Assembly (NCBI RefSeq): GCF_013761245.1
Contig: NZ_JACDUT010000013.1
Location: forward strand, 1-64,000
Length of the DNA stretch: 64,000 nt
From: Thermaerobacillus caldiproteolyticus
GTDB lineage: Bacteria > Bacillota > Bacilli > Bacillales > Anoxybacillaceae
Direction: 5' to 3'
Below are positions 36,139 through 45,379 of the stretch, piece after piece. The notes beneath the pieces are model-generated. The model did not search any database. It was not told the origin of the DNA and saw only the letters and a program-made list of their open reading frames with translations. The position numbers were made by a program, and so were the translations under genes. The first letter of the stretch is position 1. Each line of letters starts with the position of its first letter.

Positions 36139-36342
36139 TCATAAGATTTCCATAGAAACTTTTATTATTTTAAATAATAAAGACTGTAAAGAACCTGTTT
36201 TTCTAACTAGGCTGTACATCATTCGTTTCATTGTTTTCAACTGGTTAATTTGTCCTTTTAGTACATCATTGCTGTGCAGAAGAAGAAAAGCATGTTTGAT
36301 AGCCTGCAAATTATTATGCAAGCGTAAATGGCTGTTTTGCAT
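36139..36342 (-). mobile_element. ISL3-family-like transposase C-terminal scar
   Basis: The minus-strand frame holds HSNDVLKGQINQLKTMKRMM followed by SLQSLLF. This resembles the end of ISL3-type transposases (SNG..EGQINRLK.IKR.MYGRA...LL...). The rest of the transposase is absent. Confidence 0.45.
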
Positions 36343-36798
36343 CAGAAAAGATGATGACGCTGTAAAAAAATTGTAGTCTTCTTGACGAACTGTTTGCGAT
36401 AATCTTGAACTATTTCATAGATTGGTCGAACGTTTTAGACATCGCTTCAGATCGATGGTCTCTTTCTCGGAAGTTGATGACGCGGGAGTGCATATCCAAT
36501 AAACGAGTAGTTTCCGTGAAACCCAGTACGCCAAAATAGGCACATGGTTTCGTTTTCGATTTCTTCGAATAATTTGCGCTGCCTGCCGTTTGCACAGTAT
36601 CTATATAGTCTTCTTTGCTGATGAGAAAAACAATGTCATTGCTCGGCCTAATCCATGATTCGTTGAAGAAATGATTGAATCGGTGTTTTTTTCAGCGTTG
36701 ACCAATCGATGGTGTAGTCGTTAGTACGAACGAACCAATAAGAAGGATTGTGAATTTGAGTGTATGAGGAAATTAATGAAATAAATGGAATTAGAAGG
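36343..36798 (-). pseudogene. Decayed minus-strand coding sequence
   Basis: Fragments such as YWFVRTNDYTIDWSTLKKTP and TTRLLDMHSRVINFRERDHR read like protein but are split by stops and frame changes. They may belong to one lost gene. No family recognised. Confidence 0.3.
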
Positions 36799-36847
36799 CT
36801 AAGTGACGATTGCTAACAATTGATGTTGCTTAGTCACTTTTTTGTTT
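36799..36847 (+). terminator. Probable intrinsic terminator
   Basis: AAGTGAC at 36801 pairs with GTCACTT at 36833, followed by TTTTTGTTTTT. Confidence 0.55.
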
Positions 36848-37041
36848 TTAAAAGGAAATTGATAGGATAAATGGAGTGAATAATTCATATATTATCTAGT
36901 CATAAAGAACGAGAAAAAGGAAAGAGTGGGTAATTTTCTTTTCAAATGTTCGTAAAACGTGCTATTATGACTAATGGTCATATATTCCTAATATTCAGAA
37001 GTATGGTTGTAAAAATAAAAAATGGGGTGAGTTGAGTACAA

Positions 37042-38718
37042 TTGAGCGCGAGGGAATTGTTACAGAATGTTCAGGAAGCGTATGCATCTTTGATCGGGTT
37101 GCCACTCATCATGATAGATTCTGCTTATACGTCGTTGACGTCGGTGTCTAATGCAGATGAATTTAGTGAATTAATCATGTTTTCGGAGAGTAAAGATTTG
37201 CAGAAGATGCTAGCAGAACAATGGGAAGATTATTTGCAATTAACAAGCCCAACGGTAATCGATTTAGTGTTTCCAGGGGCCAAAGGGATTATTACTCCTG
37301 TCATTGTTGAAGAACAGGTCTATTGTTTTATTTTGGCTGGTCCTTTTATCATAACTGGGAGCCATCTTGAAACGAGAAGAGGAGCCGGAGATAAAGAACG
37401 CTGGAACCGTTCCATTATGTCAGCTAGTAAATGCTCTTTATTAGATATACAAGCTAGAGTGAGAGTTCTAGAGAAAATGTCTCATGTTTGTGCCCGCCTT
37501 GTTGAAGGGGAAAAACGAAATAAGCGTTATCTTCACTGCTTACGTTCTCTACATGAAGCTGTGGGGTATTATGAGAAGCAGCAAACGTTACATATAACGT
37601 CATATCTCCGTATTTTTTGTCAATTTCATCCGTACATTCATTTTGCAGCCTATGCCAAAAGAATCGATGAAAAACGTTTTGTTATTGAAGACATTACTAC
37701 AGAACAAAGTGACAAAAAATGGTTGGGGACTATATATACAACTGATCATCCGATTATGAAATATCTTGTAGAACGACGTGAGCCTCTTTATTTAGAAAAT
37801 GTATCGGCGAAGTTTGAATTTGCGGATTGGATGAATAAAGAGAATGAGTTAAAAACGTTATTTATCTATCCACTTACACAAAATGATTCCATTTCTGGGG
37901 CAATTTTTGTTGGAAGTAAAGCGAAAGCCCGGTTTGGTCAAGAAATCAAAGAGTCGGGGCATTTACTTGCGAAATTATTTGAGATGTTTTTATCCTATCA
38001 ATATAATCAATGTAATCGGAACGAAAAACGTTATTTATCTGCCCTTGAGTCGTTAAACGACATGTGCAAGGTTATGAACATGATGAACAATGTGGATGAA
38101 ATTTTACATATGGCTGCGCATTTAGCTCTTGAATTTGCTCAAAGCGATTTTTCAGCCATTTTTCTCAATCATCCTAATGAGCGAAAGGTAATTACCGATA
38201 CAGCTAATTCTTCCTATCGACAGTTTCATCACTACTATGATACGGTTTGGTCTCGTTATTTTCAGCAACAACAAGATTTTTCTTCTGCCTCACCGAATGT
38301 TTATAAAACGGGATTTGGTATAATGATGGAATTTCCATTTTACATTCATAAACATATTCAAGGGGTATTGGCTGTACATGTTATACAGACGAAACCATTA
38401 AAAGAAATAGAGGCGTATCTTTCGCTGTTAACAACGATGCTCACCTTCATTTTACAACGAGTAATGCAGCCAGAGGAACGGGGGCTATCGATTCAAAAGT
38501 CGTTTTTCTCAGAACTGTTAACTTCAAGGGAGATGGATGTATTAAAATATATTGTACAAGGTTATAGCAACCGTGAGATTGCTGAGAAACTGTATATTAG
38601 TGTGCACACCGTTAAAAACCATATTACAAATATTTTCCAAAAATTAGGAGTTACTGATCGCTCGCAAGTCATTGCAATGGTTTATCAACTGAATTATGGG
38701 GAATATGAATGGAAATAA
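37042..38718 (+). CDS. PocR/GAF-domain LuxR-type transcriptional regulator
   Basis: A 558-residue one-component regulator. Residues 1-110 resemble a PocR-like sensory domain (VIVEEQVYCFILAGPFI). Two GAF-like regions follow at about 185-310 and 345-475. A LuxR/FixJ helix-turn-helix (LTSREMDVLKYIVQGYSNRE) is near residue 492. No kinase or receiver domain is present, so it probably binds a small molecule directly. The TTG at 37042 is taken because GGGGTGAG lies about ten bases ahead. No target operon is evident next to it. Confidence 0.75.
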   Translation: MSARELLQNVQEAYASLIGLPLIMIDSAYTSLTSVSNADEFSELIMFSESKDLQKMLAEQWEDYLQLTSPTVIDLVFPGAKGIITPVIVEEQVYCFILAGPFIITGSHLETRRGAGDKERWNRSIMSASKCSLLDIQARVRVLEKMSHVCARLVEGEKRNKRYLHCLRSLHEAVGYYEKQQTLHITSYLRIFCQFHPYIHFAAYAKRIDEKRFVIEDITTEQSDKKWLGTIYTTDHPIMKYLVERREPLYLENVSAKFEFADWMNKENELKTLFIYPLTQNDSISGAIFVGSKAKARFGQEIKESGHLLAKLFEMFLSYQYNQCNRNEKRYLSALESLNDMCKVMNMMNNVDEILHMAAHLALEFAQSDFSAIFLNHPNERKVITDTANSSYRQFHHYYDTVWSRYFQQQQDFSSASPNVYKTGFGIMMEFPFYIHKHIQGVLAVHVIQTKPLKEIEAYLSLLTTMLTFILQRVMQPEERGLSIQKSFFSELLTSREMDVLKYIVQGYSNREIAEKLYISVHTVKNHITNIFQKLGVTDRSQVIAMVYQLNYGEYEWK

Positions 38719-38817
38719 ATATAACGCAGGAGAGGAGGATAGGAATATAGGAAAGAGAAAGTAAGGATTCCGATTATAATTAAGGTAGTAGCTAGTCGGG
38801 GAAGGAATGATTGAAAG

Positions 38818-39048
38818 ATGAGGGCATACCGGATCGAGTGGAGTGCTATAATTGAAGATCGAACCGTGTTAGATGGAAGAAGTCTGGTATATGCCGATTC
38901 GCCAGAACAGGCTATCGATCAGCTAATCGTACAAAAGACAAAAGAATATCGCTTGAAATCGGAGTGGCTGCGCATTCAAACAGTTATGGAACTCCCCTAT
39001 TTGCAGACAGATGAAATAAAAAGCGGAGGTGCTGAGAGCAGCTCTTGA
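38818..39048 (+). CDS. Hypothetical 76-residue protein
   Basis: A short alpha/beta protein starting YRIEWSAIIEDRT with ADSPEQAIDQLIVQ in the middle. It has an AAGGAATG ribosome site, ends before a terminator, and follows the regulator gene by 100 bases. The frame looks coding. Family and function are unknown. Confidence 0.55.
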   Translation: MRAYRIEWSAIIEDRTVLDGRSLVYADSPEQAIDQLIVQKTKEYRLKSEWLRIQTVMELPYLQTDEIKSGGAESSS

Positions 39049-39069
39049 AGCATTAAGAGCCAAGCATAA

Positions 39070-39102
39070 AGCAGCCTCCGCAAATGGGGAGACTGCTTTT
39101 TC
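39070..39102 (+). terminator. Intrinsic terminator
   Basis: AGCAGCCTCC pairs with GGGGAGACTGCT (bulged) and is followed by TTTTTC. Confidence 0.65.
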
Positions 39103-39106
39103 ATCC

Positions 39107-39298
39107 TTATTGATTGTCGCGTGCTTTGTTTTGACGAATTCCTGCAGCTGCTGCGCGAGCTTCTGCTTCTAAATCTTCATGATCCGCCAACTCACGAGAA
39201 TATTCGACATCTAGACCATCTGATTTCAATTGTTTCGGAACTTGTGGAAGAGATGATTTGTTTTTATCACGAGATTTTTGTCCTCGAGATCGGCCCAT
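39107..39298 (-). CDS. yfhD: YfhD family protein
   Basis: A 63-residue, very polar protein matching YfhD (RDKNKSSLPQVPKQLKSDG, then EYSRELADHEDLEA). YfhD and YfhE are small proteins of sporulating bacilli with unknown function. The ATG at 39298 follows AGGGGG by eight bases. It lies beside yfhE as in B. subtilis. Confidence 0.88.
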   Translation of the reverse strand: MGRSRGQKSRDKNKSSLPQVPKQLKSDGLDVEYSRELADHEDLEAEARAAAAGIRQNKARDNQ

Positions 39299-39389
39299 AA
39301 CCAATGCCCCCTAAACACGGTAGTGTGAATCATTCCGATTCATCATTTAGGATGGCTTGAAAACATAAAAGTATACATGGCATGTTTGT

Positions 39390-39518
39390 TTAATGACGTG
39401 CTTTTTTTGCGGTATAGCCGCCTGCTTGGTCCGCTAACTTAAAATCACGAGCGTATGTGATCTCTTGTGCACTGGTTAGGGTGCTTTTTGTTTTGTCGCG
39501 TTTTCGTTTGTCTGCCAT
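39390..39518 (-). CDS. yfhE: YfhE family protein
   Basis: A 42-residue protein reading MADKRKRDKTKSTLTSAQEI, then YARDFKLADQAGG, which matches the YfhE family of small Bacillaceae proteins. GAGGGA lies ahead of the ATG. It is upstream of yfhD on the same strand. Confidence 0.8.
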   Translation of the reverse strand: MADKRKRDKTKSTLTSAQEITYARDFKLADQAGGYTAKKARH

Positions 39519-39603
39519 GAGCGTACTCCCTCACTTTATGAAAAATTGGTTTGTTTATATAATTAACCATTTATTATCATTTTATGCACCAATTCTGTTT
39601 ATG

Positions 39604-39652
39604 AAAAATAAAAAGAAAAGGGAGCACTCAATGCTTATGATTGAGAGTCCCT
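39604..39652 (-). terminator. Terminator after the acetyltransferase gene
   Basis: On the minus strand GGGACTCTCAAT pairs with ATTGAGTGCTCCC (two-base internal loop) and is followed by TTTCTTTTTATTTTT. Confidence 0.75.
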
Positions 39653-39657
39653 TATCT

Positions 39658-40218
39658 TTATGCTTCTTTCCATTTCTGTTCTTCTTCAATGGTAGAAGGG
39701 CATCGCATCATATAAAGTGTATAGTTATCTTTGGAAATCTCATATAAGTTGTAAATGTCTTCACCTTGATTTATTTGCTCTAATAAGCTTTTTCTTGTTT
39801 CATTGGCCAATGTCACATAAGGCAATTTTTCCGCCGCTTTTATCGAGCGAACATTGACTTTACGAATGCGCAAAAAAATGGTTTGAATGGATCGTTCATA
39901 AAATAGCTCGTTGAAGAAGGCGTCTTTTGCGCGTTGGTTATATCCTTTTCCGTGATATGGCTTTCCGAGCCACGTGCCTAAAAAACCAGCCCCGTCTTGT
40001 ATATCAAATAAGCTAATCGTACCGATCGGATTGCCCCACTCGTCTAAAATGGTTCGTGAAATCAGCTCTCCGCGTTCTTCCGCTTCAATTGTTTTTTTGG
40101 TCATAAATAAAAACTCTTCATAAGAACGGGCTTTTTGGCGCACGAAAGGGAAGACCTCTGGGTGCACCATCAGTTCGTAGAGCGCATGACAATCTTGAAG
40201 CTCACGTTTTTTCAACAT
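39658..40218 (-). CDS. GNAT N-acetyltransferase
   Basis: A 186-residue GNAT protein of the RimJ/RimL-like type. The acetyl-CoA motif is TWLGKPYHGKGYNQRAKDAF, and the later strand IFLRIRKVNVRSIKAAEKL fits the fold. A GGAGGGAAAG site precedes the ATG. It has a long structured leader (see 40262-40375). Substrate unknown. Confidence 0.85.
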   Translation of the reverse strand: MLKKRELQDCHALYELMVHPEVFPFVRQKARSYEEFLFMTKKTIEAEERGELISRTILDEWGNPIGTISLFDIQDGAGFLGTWLGKPYHGKGYNQRAKDAFFNELFYERSIQTIFLRIRKVNVRSIKAAEKLPYVTLANETRKSLLEQINQGEDIYNLYEISKDNYTLYMMRCPSTIEEEQKWKEA

Positions 40219-40261
40219 GTTCTTTCCCTCCTATCACGAGGGCAGTTCGCACGTGGGGAAA

Positions 40262-40375
40262 CCACCCTCGAAATTTTTTAATATATTTCAATCAAAAAAT
40301 TTCGGGGTGGGAATCGAACCCACTAGAACCAGCATCATCTTGCTGGTGGCGCACCATTTGCCTTCCCTTTTATGA
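40262..40375 (-). promoter_or_regulatory. Structured leader with tRNA-like arms
   Basis: Upstream of the acetyltransferase the minus strand shows, in order, a D-arm-like GGC-loop-GCC, a CCAGCA/TGCTGG hairpin, and a canonical T-arm (GTGGG TTCGATT CCCAC). Then CCACCCCGAAATTTTTT pairs with AAAAAATTTCGAGGGTGG over about 17 positions. A 5' acceptor strand is missing, so this is not a working tRNA gene. It may be a cis-regulatory RNA or a tRNA relic. Confidence 0.45.
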
Positions 40376-40470
40376 CTGTCTATATCCAGTTGTGAACGAA
40401 TAAATTCCGTATGGTATAAAGATCTTCTTCATCATACACGATTATTTGAAAAAAAGAAATAGGTTTTTTG

Positions 40471-41598
40471 TTAATTTTTTTTGTATATTATTTCTCCATT
40501 TACCATTGTTAAAATTGGTTTTGCAAGATAATGGAATGGATGGAAATTCCATAAGACGATGTCTGCATCTTTTCCGACCTCTAGGCTGCCAATGCGGTCG
40601 TCCACTCCTAAATTGCGAGCGGGGAGAATTGTAATTCCTTCCAGCGCTTTTTGCTCATCTAAGCCTTCGCGAACAGCAATGGAAGCGCAAATGTTTAAAT
40701 ATTGAATCGGGGTATACGGATGATCGGTTGTAATCGATACTTCAACTCCTGCCTCAGAGAGAATGCGATATGTCGTCCAGCTTTTATTGGTAAGTTCAAC
40801 TTTCGAGCGTCTTGTTAACGTTGGGCCGACAGAGACTTTTAATGGTTTTCCTTTTAACTCATCAGCGACAAAATGGCCTTCCGTACAATGCTCAATCCGT
40901 AAATCTAAATTGAATTCTTCCGCGAATCGCACCGCTGAGATAATATCATCAGCGCGATGAGCGTGAATGCGGACCGGAATTTCCCGTTTTAACGCTTGAA
41001 TAATAGGGGCTACGCGCAATTCTTCGGGATGGTCACAATATTTGGCTTTATAAAAAGCTTCGCGTAACATACCCATAATTCCCATGCGTGTAATCGATTC
41101 TTTATTGCCATTGCTATGAATGCGCTTTGGATTTTCACCGAGTGCGATTTTCAATCCGGCTGTTTCTTTAATCATCATTTTGGCGATGTTTTTCCCATAC
41201 GTTTTAATGACTGATGTCGTACCGCCAATTACATTGGCGCTCCCCGGCATAATATGAACGGTCGTAATCCCATGAGCAATGGCATCACGAAAACCTGGAT
41301 CAAATGGATAGACGCTATCTATTGCTCGAATATGCGGAGTCATTGTCTCAACCGTTTCATTGGCGTCATTTCCTGCCCAGCCAGTTCCTTCATCATATAA
41401 ACCTAGGTGTGTATGAACATCGATAAAGCCGGGAAATAAGTACATTTTGTTGCAATCAATAATTTCGGTTTCTGAATCGGCGGGGAGCCTGTATCCTATT
41501 TGCTTGATTTTCCTATTTTCTACAAGTAAATCAGCTTGTTTCATCGGTTTTGAGGTAATCGGATAAATAGTTGCTTGCTTAAATAATATTTTTTTCAT
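40471..41598 (-). CDS. Amidohydrolase (imidazolonepropionase-like)
   Basis: A 375-residue metal-dependent amidohydrolase. The metal motif GFIDVHTHLGLYD starts near residue 56. Later His residues lie in RIHAHRADD and RIEHCTEGH, and the last Asp in TTDHPYTP. A C-terminal SLEVGKDADIVLWN strand closes the composite domain. The family hydrolyses cyclic amides or dipeptides; the exact substrate is unknown and HutI activity is not implied. The start follows AGGGAG. Confidence 0.88.
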   Translation of the reverse strand: MKKILFKQATIYPITSKPMKQADLLVENRKIKQIGYRLPADSETEIIDCNKMYLFPGFIDVHTHLGLYDEGTGWAGNDANETVETMTPHIRAIDSVYPFDPGFRDAIAHGITTVHIMPGSANVIGGTTSVIKTYGKNIAKMMIKETAGLKIALGENPKRIHSNGNKESITRMGIMGMLREAFYKAKYCDHPEELRVAPIIQALKREIPVRIHAHRADDIISAVRFAEEFNLDLRIEHCTEGHFVADELKGKPLKVSVGPTLTRRSKVELTNKSWTTYRILSEAGVEVSITTDHPYTPIQYLNICASIAVREGLDEQKALEGITILPARNLGVDDRIGSLEVGKDADIVLWNFHPFHYLAKPILTMVNGEIIYKKN

Positions 41599-41634
41599 GG
41601 TTAACTCCCTTGCTATACAATTAAAATCGTGTTG

Positions 41635-42543
41635 TTATTGTAGTATGTCCCGGAGAGCCTCTTCAAGAACAGGAAAAGAAAAAGTAAAGCCAGCTTCATT
41701 GAGTTTTTTTGGCAATACTTGTTGCCCTTCAAGAATAAGCATGCTCATTTCTCCAAGTAAGGCCTGAAGAATAGGGTGCGGTATAGGAAGCCAATGTGGG
41801 CGATGAAGCATTCGTGCGATCATTTTTCCGAATTGTTCCATTCGTACTGGGGAAGGAGAGGTTATGTTCACCGGGCCAAAAAGATCACTGTTATTTAAAA
41901 TATATTCAAGAGCGCGCACAACGTCAGTAATATGGATCCAAGATAGCCACTGTTTTCCTGAACCAATGGTGCCGCCCACCCACCATCGATAAGGGGTGAC
42001 GATCCGTGGCAAAGCACCTCCATTTTTACCAAGAATGATCCCGAATCGGGCGAAAGCGGTACGAATGCCGAAAGACTCTGCTATTTTCGCTTCCTCTTCC
42101 CATTTTTTCACCGTTTGGGCCAGAAAATCATCGCCGATATGAAGGCTTTCTTCGATAAATGTATCGTGTAATGATGTTCCGTAAATACCGATGGCACTGG
42201 CGTTGATGAACACACTCGGCGGGCTGGGTAAGCGGGTCAAGAGATCAATGATACTTCTTGTTGCCGATATTCGGCTGTTTATAATGCGTTCTTTTCGCTT
42301 TTTTGTCCATCTTCCGCTATTAATTGGTTCGCCAGCTAGATTAATGATGGCGTCAAGAATAGGAAGTTTCGTTTCTGGGCGGTCTTTTGGCGTGAGCCAT
42401 TCGATATAGTGAATGTTTCGTGTTGTGGACGAACGGACTGTTCTTGTTAATATGTAAAGGTCGTGACCTTTGTTTTGGAGATAATGTGTCAATGCTTTGC
42501 CTACAAATCCTGTTCCTCCGGCAATTGCGATGTTCATGGACAA
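41635..42543 (-). CDS. yfhF: TIGR01777 family epimerase YfhF
   Basis: A 302-residue SDR-fold protein of the YfcH/TIGR01777 group. The NAD(P) motif is [10 protein letters not shown] at the N terminus. [19 protein letters not shown] and the C-terminal DUF1731 region ([14 protein letters not shown]) are typical. Function unknown. It is divergent from recX, matching the B. subtilis yfhF-recX neighbourhood. Confidence 0.9.
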   Translation of the reverse strand: MSMNIAIAGGTGFVGKALTHYLQNKGHDLYILTRTVRSSTTRNIHYIEWLTPKDRPETKLPILDAIINLAGEPINSGRWTKKRKERIINSRISATRSIIDLLTRLPSPPSVFINASAIGIYGTSLHDTFIEESLHIGDDFLAQTVKKWEEEAKIAESFGIRTAFARFGIILGKNGGALPRIVTPYRWWVGGTIGSGKQWLSWIHITDVVRALEYILNNSDLFGPVNITSPSPVRMEQFGKMIARMLHRPHWLPIPHPILQALLGEMSMLILEGQQVLPKKLNEAGFTFSFPVLEEALRDILQ

Positions 42544-42637
42544 CCCTCGCTTTTTAATCTCTTTTTTACATGTTTCGCTTTGTCTATACGTTATTCCTTT
42601 TTTTATATGTTACGATAAATAATGAGGTGTAATCGAA

Positions 42638-43453
42638 ATGGCTATCATTACAAAAATCGCTGTTCAAAAAAAGAATCAAGAGCGTTTTATGGTTTACATT
42701 GAGAAGGAAAACGGAGAAGAGGTCGCGCTTAGTGTCGATCAAGATGTGCTTATTCAGTTTCGATTAAAAAAGGGAATGGAAATTGATGAATTAGATTTAC
42801 AAGAAATCGTATATGCCGATGAGGTACAAAAAGCGTACCATACCGCCTTGTATTTTCTTTCATATCGAATGCGTTCGGAAAAAGAAATTATCGATTATTT
42901 AAAGAAAAAGGGCGTTGCTGAAGCAGTTATTCGCGATGTATTACATAAGCTGCGAGAAAACCGCTATGTCAACGATCGTGAATTTGCTTACGCCTATGTT
43001 CGTACACAAAAACAAACAACGACGAAAGGTCCCGTAGTGATTCGCAACGAGCTTGAAAAATTCGGCATTGCGGAAGAATGGGTTGAAGAAAGCCTTCAAT
43101 TATTCACATTTGAAGAACAGCTTGAGGTGGCGCGAAAGCTATACGAAAAAGCAAAAAAGCAGCAGAAAAAGCTGTCTTCACAGCAATGGAAGCAGCATGT
43201 TAGACAACTCCTGCATCGCAAAGGATTTTCACAAAATGTGATTGATCATATCATCGTGGCGTGCATTGAACGCCAAGACGATGAACAGGAGTGGGAAGCG
43301 CTTGAATATCATGGGAGAAAAGCGCATCGCCGTTACGAAAAGTACGACGGGTATGTATACGAACAAAAGATGAAACAAGCGCTTTATCGAAAAGGCTTCC
43401 CTCTTGACATGATTGAACGGTTTTTACAACTGTTAAAGGAGGAACAATCGTAA
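42638..43453 (+). CDS. recX: RecA regulator RecX
   Basis: A 271-residue RecX protein, the long Bacillus type with repeated three-helix units. The family pattern appears as SYRMRSEKEIIDYLKKKGV, then ENRYVNDREFAYAYVRTQ, with a related unit at the C terminus (ALYRKGFPLDMIERFL). It modulates RecA filaments. The ATG follows GAGGTG. Confidence 0.93.
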   Translation: MAIITKIAVQKKNQERFMVYIEKENGEEVALSVDQDVLIQFRLKKGMEIDELDLQEIVYADEVQKAYHTALYFLSYRMRSEKEIIDYLKKKGVAEAVIRDVLHKLRENRYVNDREFAYAYVRTQKQTTTKGPVVIRNELEKFGIAEEWVEESLQLFTFEEQLEVARKLYEKAKKQQKKLSSQQWKQHVRQLLHRKGFSQNVIDHIIVACIERQDDEQEWEALEYHGRKAHRRYEKYDGYVYEQKMKQALYRKGFPLDMIERFLQLLKEEQS

Positions 43454-44128
43454 TTAGGAAAGGATGATTTCGGGTTGCCCGTTTTCCAAGGCTATGATTT
43501 GTTTGGCGACTTCTTGCGCAGAACGAAGGCGGGAGCGGTCTTTGATATGGTCCGTTCCTTGCCAAAACGGAGTATCCATTCCGCCCATATATACCGCTGT
43601 GACAGAGATATTTGTTTGTTCGAGCTCTTTCACAAGGCTTTCGCTGAATCCGCGAATCGCAAATTTTGTTGCGACATAGACCGATTCGTTTATTTTTCCT
43701 CGTAAACCGGCTGTAGAAATAATGTTGATGACTTTTGCTTTTGGAAGCGTTTGAAAATACGGTAAAAATGCTTTTGTCATATAAATAGTGCCGTTTACGT
43801 TTGTTTGAATCATCTCATTGATTTGTTCATGAGTGAGTGATGAAAACGGTCCAAAATAACCGATTCCTGCGTTATTGACTAAGCATGTGACATGATGATC
43901 TTGAATGATGGAGTTGACTGTTCGATAGACTTCTTCGTAACAACGAATATCAAGCGGATACGCGAATGCTTCACCGCCCAAGCTTTCAATCTCTTGTTTC
44001 ACCTCAATAAGCGGCTGTATTCGTCTTGCGGTTAGAATGATGCTGTATCCGTTTTGCGCATATTGTAGCGCTAATTCTTTGCCTAAGCCCGTACCGGCTC
44101 CTGTGATAACAATAGATTCCATATTCAC
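43454..44128 (-). CDS. Short-chain dehydrogenase/reductase
   Basis: A 224-residue SDR with the cofactor motif TGAGTGLG near residue 10, NNAGIGYFG near 88 and YVATKFAIRG with the catalytic Tyr/Lys near 151. It lacks a C-terminal extension. Substrate unknown. It converges with recX (stop codons abut) and is divergent from yfhH. Confidence 0.87.
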   Translation of the reverse strand: MNMESIVITGAGTGLGKELALQYAQNGYSIILTARRIQPLIEVKQEIESLGGEAFAYPLDIRCYEEVYRTVNSIIQDHHVTCLVNNAGIGYFGPFSSLTHEQINEMIQTNVNGTIYMTKAFLPYFQTLPKAKVINIISTAGLRGKINESVYVATKFAIRGFSESLVKELEQTNISVTAVYMGGMDTPFWQGTDHIKDRSRLRSAQEVAKQIIALENGQPEIILS

Positions 44129-44187
44129 ATCTCCATTTCGTTATGTTGTCTTTTTTATCATATAATAAAAACAAGGGGGAATACAGG

Positions 44188-44517
44188 GTGAAACAGTGGC
44201 ATGAACAAAAACGCTATAGTGAAATGACAGAGCAAGAATTAAAACAAGAAATTGCAATATTAACGGAAAAGGCACGCAAAGCGGAACAAATGGGCATGGT
44301 GAACGAGTATGCGGTGTATGAACGAAAAATTGCGATGGCGAAGGCATATTTGTTAAATCCTGACGATTTCAAACTAGGCGATATATACGAAATTGACGGC
44401 GATCCCGGTTCATTTTTTAAAATTCGCTATTTAAACGGTGTATTTGCATGGGGATATCGGTTAAACGGGGAAGGGAAAGAAGAGGCACTGCCGATTTCAC
44501 TTTTGCTTAAGCCGTAA
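44188..44517 (+). CDS. yfhH: YfhH family protein (DUF1811)
   Basis: A 109-residue protein of the YfhH/DUF1811 family. A helical start (QELKQEIAILTEKARKAEQM) precedes a beta-rich end with FKLGDIYEIDGDPGSFFKI. GTG 44188 is taken as start because AAGGGGGA lies seven bases ahead. The family role is not known. Confidence 0.85.
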   Translation: MKQWHEQKRYSEMTEQELKQEIAILTEKARKAEQMGMVNEYAVYERKIAMAKAYLLNPDDFKLGDIYEIDGDPGSFFKIRYLNGVFAWGYRLNGEGKEEALPISLLLKP

Positions 44518-44518
44518 G

Positions 44519-44551
44519 GAAACCAGAGAACGGAAATCGTCTCTGGTTTCA
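44519..44551. terminator. Hairpin between convergent yfhH and YpzG-like genes
   Basis: GAAACCAGAGA pairs perfectly with TCTCTGGTTTC. The T-runs are short, so terminator strength is uncertain. Confidence 0.5.
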
Positions 44552-44556
44552 AAACG

Positions 44557-44718
44557 TTACGATTGTTTACGGGTTTGACGCTCAAGAATAATTAAATCGA
44601 GCGTTTGCTGTGTTTCCCCATTCACTTGCGAATGGGAATGTTTTGGATTTGCCCATGGTTGCTGAAAAGGATTAGAGTATAGATTATCGTAAAATTTTTT
44701 ACGAAAATGGTGACCCAT
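44557..44718 (-). CDS. YpzG-like small protein
   Basis: A 53-residue protein with KKFYDNLYSNPFQQPWANPK and SQVNGETQQTLDLIILERQT, a layout I associate with the YpzG family of small Bacillaceae proteins. GAGAGGTG precedes the ATG. The family has no known function; spore linkage is suggested only by the neighbouring sspK. Confidence 0.65.
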   Translation of the reverse strand: MGHHFRKKFYDNLYSNPFQQPWANPKHSHSQVNGETQQTLDLIILERQTRKQS

Positions 44719-44753
44719 AACGTGACACCTCTCAATCGAGATAAGTTTGAGCG

Positions 44754-44915
44754 TTAAAATTGATCGGCCCGCTTACCGGAAGCATGCATTCGCTCTTGTG
44801 GATGGGTATTGATCGTGCCGTTTGCTCGTTTCGAAGCATATTCTGCTTTGGCGCGCGGCTCGCCTTCTAACTTATTATTGTTTTGGTTGGGAAAGCTGTG
44901 TTCTTTATTCCGCAT
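44754..44915 (-). CDS. sspK: Small acid-soluble spore protein K
   Basis: A 53-residue SspK (minor SASP). The pattern [20 protein letters not shown] and [12 protein letters not shown] is diagnostic. AAGGAGGGA lies eight bases before the ATG at 44915. It is expected to be made in the forespore under SigG. Confidence 0.92.
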   Translation of the reverse strand: MRNKEHSFPNQNNNKLEGEPRAKAEYASKRANGTINTHPQERMHASGKRADQF

Positions 44916-45027
44916 CGTTGCATTCCCTCCTTCGCATTCACTCGTGTTGATGACCAACACGTATTTTTATTATGGAACGTTTCTTTCGTCTTATGTGTTC
45001 AAATATTGGTACGTGAGGTGAAAAACA

Positions 45028-45306
45028 ATGACAACCATGAACGATTACTTTGAACGGTTAACGAACTATTTATTGGAAAAAAATGATTCGCTTGCTTATG
45101 CACAAGCACGGACGTGGGTCGAATTGTTATGGGAAGATTTTGAAACGACCTATGCTCGCGCTGGATATTCATATAAAGGAAAAGAACTAACAGAAAGAGT
45201 GGTGCGTCAATGGATCGACCAATATGGCGCACGATTACATGAGTTTCAAACGACGAATCCGAAATACAAACATTTGCTTAACCAAGACGATTATTTGAAA
45301 CATTAA
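45028..45306 (+). CDS. yfhJ: YfhJ family protein (WVELL)
   Basis: A 92-residue helical protein with the WVELLWEDFETTYARAG motif that defines the YfhJ/WVELL family. GTGAGGTG precedes the ATG. Function unknown. Position next to sspK and before yfhP agrees with B. subtilis. Confidence 0.88.
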   Translation: MTTMNDYFERLTNYLLEKNDSLAYAQARTWVELLWEDFETTYARAGYSYKGKELTERVVRQWIDQYGARLHEFQTTNPKYKHLLNQDDYLKH

Positions 45307-45379
45307 AAGAGCGGCTGGTCAATGCCAATCGCTCCTTCGTTTGTGATATGGGGTTACGTGTCGTGTATGGAAGAACAAG

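Noticed and set aside
40262-40375. tRNA gene on the minus strand
   Set aside because: D-, anticodon- and T-arm-like elements are present, but the acceptor 5' strand is absent and the anticodon loop has the wrong size.
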